A stretch of DNA of 64,000 bases. Source: Frateuria_A sp051900425. Its GTDB lineage: Bacteria; Pseudomonadota; Gammaproteobacteria; Xanthomonadales; Rhodanobacteraceae. Numbering within the stretch: the stretch's first letter is position 1; the number at the start of each line of letters is the position of its first letter. A program made the translations under genes and the position numbers. The DNA is taken from contig NZ_JBHZGK010000004.1 of the NCBI RefSeq assembly GCF_051900425.1, positions 248,001 to 312,000 of the forward strand. The letters run 5' to 3'. The notes below the pieces were generated by a model that was not told the origin of the DNA, ran no database searches, and saw nothing but the letters and a program-made list of their open reading frames with translations. Below are positions 57,044 through 64,000 of this stretch, in pieces.

Positions 57044-59218
57044 TCATGCCCGATCCGCCAGATAGATCAGCGTAGCCAGCGGCGGCAGCGACAGCGCCAG
57101 CGAGTGCGATTGCCCATGGACCGGCACCGGCTCCGCCTGCGCCTCGTCCTGCCCCACGCCGGAGCCGCCGTAGCGGGCATCGTCGCTGTTGATCGCCAGC
57201 TCCCAGCGGCCTTCGCGCGGCACGCCGATGCGGTAGTCATGCAGCGGCGTCGGCGTGAGGTTGCTCACCACCAGTGCCGGGCGCGCGCCCTCAGCGAAGC
57301 GCAGCCAGGCGAACACGCTGTTGCCCGCGTCGTCGCCGATGGCCCAGCGGAAGCCGCGTGGATCGCCGTCCCACGCGTGCAGTGCCGGCTCGCGCGCGAG
57401 CAGATGGTTGAGGTCGCGCAGCAGTTGCTGCACGCCCCGGTGGCGCGGATCGTCCAGCAGGTGCCACGGCAGCTGCGCGTCATGGTTCCACTCGGTCGGC
57501 TGCGCCAGTTCGCCGCCGGCGAACAGCAGCTTCTTGCCCGGATGGGCCCACATGAAGCCGTAGTAGGCACGCAGGTTGGCGAAGCGCTGCCAGTCGTCGC
57601 CCGGCATGCGGCCGAGCAACGACCGCTTGCCGTGCACGACCTCGTCGTGCGAGAGCGGCAGCACGTAATGCTCCGAATACGCGTACACCATCGAGAACGT
57701 CATCTCGTGGTGGTGCCAGCGCCGATGGATCGGATCGCGCGACATGTACTCGAGCGTGTCGTGCATCCAGCCCATGTTCCACTTGTAGTCGAAGCCCAGG
57801 CCGCCGTCGGTGGGCGCGCGCGTGACTCCGGGCCAGGCGGTCGATTCCTCGGCGATGGTGAGCACACCCGGATGCCGCTGGTGCACGACCGTGTTGAAGC
57901 GCTTGAGGAAGGCGATCGATTCGAGGTTCTCGCGCCCGCCGTGGATATTGGGCACCCATTCGCCGTGCTTGCGGCTGTAGTCGCGATAGAGCATCGAGGC
58001 GACCGCGTCCACGCGCAGGCCGTCGATGTGGAAGCGCTCGACCCAGGCCAGTGCGCTGCCGATCAGGAAGCCGGACACCTCGTTGCGGCCCAGGTTGTAG
58101 ATGAGCGTGTTCCAGTCCTGGTGGAAACCCTCGCGCGGGTCGGCGTGTTCGTACAGCGCGGTGCCGTCGAAGCGCGCCAGGCCGTGCGCGTCGGTGGGAA
58201 AGTGCGCGGGCACCCAGTCGACGATCACGCCCAGCCCCGCCTCGTGGCAGCGGTCGACGAAACGCGCGAACGCCTCCGGCGGGCCGAAGCGCGCGGTGGG
58301 TGCGTACTGGCCCAGCGGCTGGTAGCCCCATGAGCCGCCGAACGGGTGCTCGGCGACCGGCAACAGCTCGAGGTGGGTGAAGCCCATGCCGACCAGGTAG
58401 GGAATCAGGCGTTCGGCCAGGCCGTCCCAGCCGGGGGATTCGCCCTGCTCGTCGCGCCACCAGGAACCGGCGTGCAGCTCGTAGATCGACAGCGGCGCAT
58501 CGAGCCGCTGGCGCATGGCGCGTTCGGCCATCCAGGCGTGGTCGGTCCAGCGGAACGGCGCATCGGGGGCGACCACCGAGGCGGTCGCCGGCGGCGGCTC
58601 GGTCGCCAGCGCTACCGGGTCGGCCTTCTGCTGCACCGAGAAGTCGGCGCCGAGGATCTCGTACTTGTAGCGCGCGCCGGCGCGCAGGCCCGGCACGAAC
58701 AGCTCCCACACCCCGTGCGGCAGGCGCACGCGCATCGGGTGGCGGCGCCCGTCCCACTGGTTGAAGTCGCCGACCACGCTGACCCGCCGCGCGTTCGGCG
58801 CCCATACGGCAAAGCGTACGCCCGGCACGCCATCACGCTCGACCGGGTGCGCACCGAGCTGACGCCAGAGCTCCGGGTGCTGGCCCTGTGCGAGCAGGTC
58901 CAGGTCGTGGTCATCGAGCAGGGTGCCGAAGGCGTAGGGATCGTCCAGCTCCTGCGCCGCCGTCGGCCAGTGCACGCGCAGGCGATAGCCGCCCTCGCCC
59001 GGCACCGGGCCGGCGAACAGACCATCGGCCACGGGTTCGAGCGGGCCAAGGACCTGGCCCTGGCGGTCGATCGCCTCGACACCGTGCGCGCCCGGCTGCA
59101 GCGTGCGCACCACGCGCTGGCCATCGACCTGATGCGGTCCGAGTACCGCGAACGGATCGGCATGGCGCGCCTGCAGCAGCGCGTCGACGGCACCGGGATC
59201 GGGACGCCAGCGGCTCAC
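57044..59218 (-). CDS. glgB: 1,4-alpha-glucan branching enzyme
   Basis: Introduces alpha-1,6 branches into glucan (GH13_9). A 724-residue protein with N1 domain about 1-110, CBM48 about 115-215 (RFAVWAPNARRVSVVGDFNQ), YELHAGSWWRDE, region I VIVDWVPAHFP, region II GLRVDAVASMLYRDYSR, region III TIAEESTAWPGVT and region IV LPLSHDEVVHGK. GTG 59218 overlaps the treS stop. As part of a glgE-treS/mak-glgB set it would branch the linear chains made by GlgE. Confidence 0.96.
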   Translation of the reverse strand: MSRWRPDPGAVDALLQARHADPFAVLGPHQVDGQRVVRTLQPGAHGVEAIDRQGQVLGPLEPVADGLFAGPVPGEGGYRLRVHWPTAAQELDDPYAFGTLLDDHDLDLLAQGQHPELWRQLGAHPVERDGVPGVRFAVWAPNARRVSVVGDFNQWDGRRHPMRVRLPHGVWELFVPGLRAGARYKYEILGADFSVQQKADPVALATEPPPATASVVAPDAPFRWTDHAWMAERAMRQRLDAPLSIYELHAGSWWRDEQGESPGWDGLAERLIPYLVGMGFTHLELLPVAEHPFGGSWGYQPLGQYAPTARFGPPEAFARFVDRCHEAGLGVIVDWVPAHFPTDAHGLARFDGTALYEHADPREGFHQDWNTLIYNLGRNEVSGFLIGSALAWVERFHIDGLRVDAVASMLYRDYSRKHGEWVPNIHGGRENLESIAFLKRFNTVVHQRHPGVLTIAEESTAWPGVTRAPTDGGLGFDYKWNMGWMHDTLEYMSRDPIHRRWHHHEMTFSMVYAYSEHYVLPLSHDEVVHGKRSLLGRMPGDDWQRFANLRAYYGFMWAHPGKKLLFAGGELAQPTEWNHDAQLPWHLLDDPRHRGVQQLLRDLNHLLAREPALHAWDGDPRGFRWAIGDDAGNSVFAWLRFAEGARPALVVSNLTPTPLHDYRIGVPREGRWELAINSDDARYGGSGVGQDEAQAEPVPVHGQSHSLALSLPPLATLIYLADRA

Positions 59219-62200
59219 GTGCCCGCCCCGCCAATGGCGGCCTCGTCGGTCAACCGCAGCAGTCCCTGCAACGGCACGCCGAGCCAGCCCGGCCGATTGG
59301 CCGCTTCGTAGGCGATCTCGTAGGCGGCCTTGTCGAGCAGGAACAGTTCAAGCATCGGCGCCAGCGCGTCGGCGTCGATCCAGCGCACCGGCGCGCGCTC
59401 GAGGACCGCGACATAGGCAGCCAGGAACACTTCGGAAGCGCGCAGGCGGAAGCGCTCCAGGAACGGCGCGAACAGCGGATCCTCGATCGGCGCCATGCCC
59501 TCCTCGCCACGCTGCGCGACGGCCGCGACGTAGTCCAGCGAGCGCAGGAAGCCGGCGACGTCGCGCAGCGGCGTGGTCTTGATGCGCCGCTCCTCGAGCG
59601 GACGCGCCGGCTCGCCTTCGAAGTCGATCAGCCAGGCGTCGCCCTGCACCACCAGCACCTGGCCCAGGTGGAAGTCGCCGTGCACGCGCGTGCGCAGCGC
59701 GCCTTCGCCGTGCCGTGCCAGCGCATCGATGCGCCGGCACAGCGCCTCGCGCCGTTCGAACAGGCGCTCGCGCTGTGCACGCAGGGCGCCGTCCTCGGGG
59801 TCGAGGCCCTCCAGGGCTTCCAGCGCACGCTGCAGTTGCGCACGCGCGTCGGCCGCCCAGCCGTCCAGATGGGAGGCGTCGGCGGTTTCGGGCCGGAAGG
59901 CGTCGTCCTCGCTCGGCTGCGCGAGGACGGCATGCAGTTCGCCCAGGCGCGTGCCGACGGCCGCAGCGAAGTTGTCGTAGTCGGCCAGGATCTCCGCGCG
60001 TGCTGCGTCGTCCTCGGCGTGGCTGAACTCGTCCCAGGTGCGTTGCAGGTAATCGAGCGTCCAGCGCCAGGCGTCGCCCTGGTTGCGCACGAAGCCCTGC
60101 AGCACGGCCAGTGCCGAGGGAATGCCGTCGGCACCCACGTGCAGCACCTCGCCCAGCAATGGCGGCGTGTTGGCGTAGCCGACGCGGGTCAGGTGGCGGC
60201 CCATCTCCAGCTCGGGGTTGATGCCGTGCGCGATGTGCCGGTAGAGCTTGAGCATGCCGCGCTCGTGCACGATCACGGAGCTGTTCGATTGCTCGGCCGA
60301 CAGCCAGCGGTTCTCGGCGTCGGGCGGGAAGTCGAGCGCGTCGAAGGCCGGGGTTGCGGTGAAGCGGATCGCCCCGCCTCGCTTGAGCGGCATCTCCAGC
60401 CGCTGGCGCAGGCCCCGCAGCAGGCCGGAGATGAACGCATCGAGCACGAAACCGTCGGTGAGGTAGCCCACGCGGCGCCCGCGGCGCACCCGGGCCAACG
60501 CCAGCTGCTGTGCGCGGGCCGGCGGGTTCTCGTCCTCCCAGATGATGCCCAGCGGCAGGCAGTAGCGCTCGATGCCGCCATCGTCGAGCGTGGCGATGAT
60601 TTCGGTGATCACCAGGTCCTCGCCGCGATCCGGCCAGGGCTGGCCGTACATCATGCTGATCGATGCGATGCCGCGGTCCTTGGCACCGAACCAGCGGCGC
60701 CGGCCGAGGTAGGTCGGCAGCACGTCGCGCTCGACCACGCCGCGATGGTGCGCCATGACCGGGCCTTCCACCAGCGGGCCGCGCAGCACCAGTGTTTCGT
60801 ATTCCGGCATGGGCTCGGCCGGCGGCTGGTGCCACGACGGCATCTGCGCATTGGCGCAAAGCTGGAAGGCGTAGAAGCCGAACGGCGGCAGCGTCAGCAG
60901 GTAGGGCAGCCGGCCGATCGGCGGGAACGGCGTACCGCCGAGGATCTCCACCGGCACGCGACCGTCGAAGGAGCCCAGGTCCAGCTCGACCGCCTGCAGC
61001 GTGCGCGACATGTTGGCCACACACAGCACCTGCTCGTCCTCGTACTCGCGCAGGTAGGCCAGGATCTTGCGGTTGCCCGGATAGAGGAACTTGATGCTGC
61101 CCCGGCCGAATGCCTTGTAGCGCTTGCGCACCGCCAGCACGCGACGGGTCCAGTTGAGCAGCGAGTGCGGGTCGCGCGCCTGTGCCTCGGCGTTGACCGC
61201 CTGGTAGCCATAGAGCGGGTCCATGATCGGCGGCAGCACCAGCTTGGCCGGGTCCGCCTTGGAGAAGCCGCCGTTGCGGTCCATCGACCACTGCATCGGC
61301 GTGCGCACGCCGTCGCGGTCGCCCAGGTGGATGTTGTCGCCCATGCCCAGCTCGTCGCCGTAGTACAGCACCGGCGTGCCGGGCATGGTGATCACCAGCG
61401 AGTTCATCAGCTCGATGCGGCGGCGGTCGCGCTCCAGCAGCGGCGAGAGGCGGCGGCGTATGCCGAGGTTGATGCGCGCGCGACGGTCGGCGGCGTAGGT
61501 CTCCCACAGGTAATCGCGCTCGGCATCGGTCACCATCTCGAGCGTCAGCTCGTCGTGGTTGCGCAGGAAGATCGCCCACTGGCAGTTGTCGGGAATGGCC
61601 GGGGTCTGGCGCATGATGTCGGTGATCGGGAAGCGGTCCTCGCGCGCGATCGCCATGTACATGCGCGGCATCAGCGGGAAGTGGAATGCCATGTGGCATT
61701 CGTCGCCATCGCCGAAGTAGTCCTGGGTGTCCTCCGGCCACTGGTTCGCCTCGGCCAGCAGCATGCGATCGGGATAGTGCTCGTCGATCTCCTTGCGGAT
61801 CAGCTTGAGGATGTCGTGCGTCTCGGGCAGGTTCTCGTTGTTGGTGCCCTCGCGCTCGATCAGGTAAGGCACCGCGTCCAGCCGCAGGCCATCGACGCCC
61901 ATGTCGAGCCAGAAGCGCATCACGCCGAGCACCGCCTTGATCACGGCGGGGTTGTCGAAGTTGAGATCCGGCTGGTGCGAGAAGAAGCGGTGCCAGAAGT
62001 ACTGGCCGGCGACCGCGTCCCAGGTCCAGTTCGATTTCTCGGTGTCGAGGAAGATGATGCGCGTGCCCGGGTAGGCCTGGTCGGTGTCCGACCACACGTA
62101 GAAGTTGCGCGCGGCCGAACCGGGCTTGGCCAGGCGGGCGCGCTGGAACCACGGGTGCTGGTCGGACGTGTGGTTGATCACCAGCTCGGTGATGACGCGC

Positions 62201-62517
62201 AGGCCGCGCGCGTGCGCTGCGGCGATGAAGCGCTTGGCGTCGGCGAGTCGCCCATAGTCCGGATGGACGTCCTTGTACTCGGAGATGTCGTAGCCGTCGT
62301 CGCGGCGCGGGCTGGGGTAGAACGGCAGCAGCCAGAGCGTGTTGACGCCCAGTTCGGCGATGTAGTCGAGCTTGTCGATCAGGCCCTGGAAATCGCCGAC
62401 GCCGTCGTCGTTGGAATCGAAGAACGACTTGACGTGCACCTGGTAGATGATCGCGTCCTTGTACCAGAGCGGATCGCTGGTGAAGCTTCGCTTGGGAGTC
62501 CGGGGATGGGCGCTCAT
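59215..62517 (-). CDS. treS: Trehalose synthase fused to maltokinase
   Basis: A 1100-residue bifunctional protein. Residues about 1-555 are trehalose synthase (GH13_16): DPLWYKDAIIYQVHVKSFFD, region I ELVINHTSD, region II GLRLDAVPYL, region III LLAEANQWPED, region IV FLRNHDELTLE; it interconverts trehalose and maltose. Residues about 580-1100 are maltokinase (Pep2-like) with RRWFGAKDRGIAS, HGDFHLGQVLV and WLIDFEGEPARPLEERR as kinase motifs; it phosphorylates maltose to maltose 1-phosphate, the substrate of GlgE. ATG 62517 follows AAGGAG by 6 bases. The fusion channels trehalose to the GlgE route. Confidence 0.95.
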   Translation of the reverse strand: MSAHPRTPKRSFTSDPLWYKDAIIYQVHVKSFFDSNDDGVGDFQGLIDKLDYIAELGVNTLWLLPFYPSPRRDDGYDISEYKDVHPDYGRLADAKRFIAAAHARGLRVITELVINHTSDQHPWFQRARLAKPGSAARNFYVWSDTDQAYPGTRIIFLDTEKSNWTWDAVAGQYFWHRFFSHQPDLNFDNPAVIKAVLGVMRFWLDMGVDGLRLDAVPYLIEREGTNNENLPETHDILKLIRKEIDEHYPDRMLLAEANQWPEDTQDYFGDGDECHMAFHFPLMPRMYMAIAREDRFPITDIMRQTPAIPDNCQWAIFLRNHDELTLEMVTDAERDYLWETYAADRRARINLGIRRRLSPLLERDRRRIELMNSLVITMPGTPVLYYGDELGMGDNIHLGDRDGVRTPMQWSMDRNGGFSKADPAKLVLPPIMDPLYGYQAVNAEAQARDPHSLLNWTRRVLAVRKRYKAFGRGSIKFLYPGNRKILAYLREYEDEQVLCVANMSRTLQAVELDLGSFDGRVPVEILGGTPFPPIGRLPYLLTLPPFGFYAFQLCANAQMPSWHQPPAEPMPEYETLVLRGPLVEGPVMAHHRGVVERDVLPTYLGRRRWFGAKDRGIASISMMYGQPWPDRGEDLVITEIIATLDDGGIERYCLPLGIIWEDENPPARAQQLALARVRRGRRVGYLTDGFVLDAFISGLLRGLRQRLEMPLKRGGAIRFTATPAFDALDFPPDAENRWLSAEQSNSSVIVHERGMLKLYRHIAHGINPELEMGRHLTRVGYANTPPLLGEVLHVGADGIPSALAVLQGFVRNQGDAWRWTLDYLQRTWDEFSHAEDDAARAEILADYDNFAAAVGTRLGELHAVLAQPSEDDAFRPETADASHLDGWAADARAQLQRALEALEGLDPEDGALRAQRERLFERREALCRRIDALARHGEGALRTRVHGDFHLGQVLVVQGDAWLIDFEGEPARPLEERRIKTTPLRDVAGFLRSLDYVAAVAQRGEEGMAPIEDPLFAPFLERFRLRASEVFLAAYVAVLERAPVRWIDADALAPMLELFLLDKAAYEIAYEAANRPGWLGVPLQGLLRLTDEAAIGGAGT

Positions 62518-62600
62518 GCGGAACTCCTTGCATTTCGCTGCCATGGGGCCGCGCACCCGCGTGCGGGCATCGACGCGTCCCGAGGCTGCCCTCTCCCCCT

Positions 62601-62671
62601 GTAGGAGCGCCCTTGGGCGCGACCGCGGGGCACGGGGGTGGCATGACGGTCGCGCCCAAGCGCGCTCCTAC
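62601..62671. repeat. Inverted pair of REP-like elements between glgE and treS
   Basis: GTAGGAGCGCCCTTGGGCGC (62601-62623 including the final GAC) and its inverted copy GTCGCGCCCAAGCGCGCTCC (62649-62671) can form a long stem with a 25-base loop inside the 199-base glgE-treS gap. It could stabilise or attenuate the glgE transcript. Confidence 0.72.
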
Positions 62672-62716
62672 AGGGGGCGTGCAACGCATGGAAGACCTTG
62701 GCGGAATGGCGGGCGC

Positions 62717-64000
62717 TCATGCCTCCACCCGCCAGATCGCATAGGGCATGCCCTGCCCCAGCCAGACCTGCTGCCGGCCGCCGTGCCAGGTCAGCGTGGC
62801 GTCGTGCAGCAGGTCCTCGACCGTCAGCGGCGTGTCTTCGCCCACGCCCCAGTCGGCCAGCGGCAGGTGCAGGCCGGTCGACTGCGCGTGGTGCGGATCG
62901 AGGTTGATCGCCACCAGCACGCGGTCGCGGCCGCCCGGCGCCGTCTTCTCGAAGAACAGCACCTGATCGTTGTCCGCGCGCAGGAAGCGCACGCCCAGAT
63001 GGCTCTGCAAGGCCGGCTGCTCGCGGCGGATGGCGTTGAGCTGGGTGATCTCGGCGATGATGTTGCCGGGTGCTTCCCAGTCGCGCGGCTTGATCTCGTA
63101 TTTTTCCGAATCGAGGAACTCCTCCTTGCCCGGAATCGGCAACGATTCGCACAGCTCGAAGCCCGAGTACATCCCCCACAGGCCGGAGAGCGTGGTGGCC
63201 AGCGCGGCGCGGATGAGGAATCCGCTGCGGCCGGAGTGCTGCAGGAAATACGGGTTGATGTCCGGCGTGTTGACGAAGAAGTTCGGTCGGAAGAAATCCC
63301 GCGGCGGTCCCTGGGTCAGCTCGGTGAGGTAGTCGGTGAACTCCTGCTTCGTATGCCGCCAGGTGAAGTACGTGTAGGACTGGTTGAAGCCCAGCTTGGC
63401 CAGCCGGTACATCGGTTTGGGCCGGGTGAAGGCTTCGGAGAGGAACAGCGCGTCGGGGTATTCGCTGCGCACGCGGCCGATCATCCATTCCCAGAACGGA
63501 AACGGCTTGGTGTGCGGGTTGTCCACGCGGAAGATGCGCACGCCCTCGCCCGCCCAGTACAGCACCACGTCGCACAGTGCCTGCCACAGCGACGGGATCG
63601 CGCCTTCCTCGTAGAAGTCGACGTTGACGATGTCCTGGTACTTCTTCGGCGGGTTCTCGGCGTAGCGCAGGCTGCCGTCCGGTCGCCAGTCGAACCACTC
63701 GGGATGCTCGGCCAGCCACGGATGGTCGGGCGAGCACTGGATGGCGAAGTCGAGCGCGAGTTCCAGGCCGTGGGCATGCGCCGCATCGCGCAGCGCGCGG
63801 AAGTCCTCGATCGTGCCGAGCTCCGGGTGGATGTCCGTATGGCCGCCCTCCGCCGAGCCGATGGCGTACGGGCTGCCTGGATCGTGCTCGCCGGGCGTGA
63901 GGGTGTTGTTGCGGCCCTTGCGGAAGGCGCGGCCGATCGGATGGATCGGCGGGAAGTAGAGCACGTCGAAGCCCATTGCCTGGATCGCGGGAAGGCGTCC
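62717..64000 (-). CDS. glgE: Alpha-1,4-glucan:maltose-1-phosphate maltosyltransferase, C-terminal part
   Basis: GlgE lengthens linear alpha-1,4-glucan using maltose 1-phosphate (GH13_3). The window contains the last 428 residues; the N-terminal domains lie beyond the edge. Present are YFPPIHPIGRAFRKGRNN, IHPELGTIEDF, LDFAIQCSPDHPW, the nucleophile Asp in IFRVDNPHTKP, the acid/base Glu in LFLSEAFTRPK, and GFNQSYTYFTWRHTKQEF and FFRPNFFVNTPDINPYFL, all strongly conserved in GlgE. First gene of the seven-gene minus-strand cluster as far as visible. Confidence 0.95.
   Translation of the reverse strand, partial: GRLPAIQAMGFDVLYFPPIHPIGRAFRKGRNNTLTPGEHDPGSPYAIGSAEGGHTDIHPELGTIEDFRALRDAAHAHGLELALDFAIQCSPDHPWLAEHPEWFDWRPDGSLRYAENPPKKYQDIVNVDFYEEGAIPSLWQALCDVVLYWAGEGVRIFRVDNPHTKPFPFWEWMIGRVRSEYPDALFLSEAFTRPKPMYRLAKLGFNQSYTYFTWRHTKQEFTDYLTELTQGPPRDFFRPNFFVNTPDINPYFLQHSGRSGFLIRAALATTLSGLWGMYSGFELCESLPIPGKEEFLDSEKYEIKPRDWEAPGNIIAEITQLNAIRREQPALQSHLGVRFLRADNDQVLFFEKTAPGGRDRVLVAINLDPHHAQSTGLHLPLADWGVGEDTPLTVEDLLHDATLTWHGGRQQVWLGQGMPYAIWRVEA

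Noticed and set aside
58888..62604. Very long plus-strand open frame opposite treS and glgB
   Set aside because: It is the reverse-strand shadow of high-GC genes: composition is Arg/Gln/Val-rich without domains, while the minus strand gives complete GH13 and kinase motifs.

Overview
The window is a GC-rich stretch from a proteobacterial chromosome. The best fit is a gammaproteobacterium of the Xanthomonadales/Rhodanobacteraceae type. That placement is an inference from the CopL-CopA-CopB arrangement, the 'GTAGGAGCGC' inverted repeats and the overall gene style; it is not proven by a marker gene. I saw no rRNA, tRNA, CRISPR array, insertion sequence or phage gene. Genes are packed tightly with many 4-base stop/start overlaps, so most of the window reads as long operons.

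Region 1 (1-37.2 kb) is a stress and low-oxygen survival island. Seventeen 14-bp palindromes of the form TTGAY-N4-RTCAA (two with a changed first base), the recognition pattern of FNR/ANR/DNR/FixK regulators, stand upstream of most of its transcription units. A cysteine-poor FNR-family regulator (24256-24978) lies inside the island next to a response regulator and a soluble hybrid sensor kinase. Units under the boxes include a P-type ATPase, CBS protein plus glucan phosphorylase, Hsp20, a MacAB-like exporter, dodecin with a phosphoribosyltransferase/hydrolase fusion, and a sulfide:quinone oxidoreductase/RND-pump/OsmC operon that also faces a SqrR/BigR-like ArsR repressor. They also include seven universal stress proteins, a CBS/NMP-phosphorylase/PRPP-synthetase operon, a release-factor-like 'host attachment' protein, an alcohol dehydrogenase, cytochrome b561, a GNAT acetyltransferase, and phosphoketolase plus acetate kinase. 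Together these would mobilise glucan, make ATP through acetyl phosphate, salvage nucleotides, detoxify reactive sulfur and protect proteins when respiration stops.

Region 2 (37.3-43.3 kb) holds a TRIC-type channel, a block of duplicated intergenic repeats, the copper-resistance operon copL-copA-copB, a gene remnant, a DUF305 membrane protein and a small unknown protein. The copA linker appears to be built from the same repeat family that sits between genes elsewhere.

Region 3 (43.4-47.7 kb) contains a DNA photolyase, TspO, a lipocalin and an ECF sigma factor/ChrR anti-sigma pair, a combination reminiscent of singlet-oxygen responses.

Region 4 (47.7-64 kb), all on the minus strand, is an alpha-glucan/trehalose cluster transcribed in the order glgE (cut by the window end), treS-maltokinase fusion, glgB, glgX, treZ, malQ, treY. 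It encodes the GlgE route from trehalose to branched glucan and the TreY/TreZ route back to trehalose, plus debranching and disproportionation. I noticed no FNR-type palindrome in this part.
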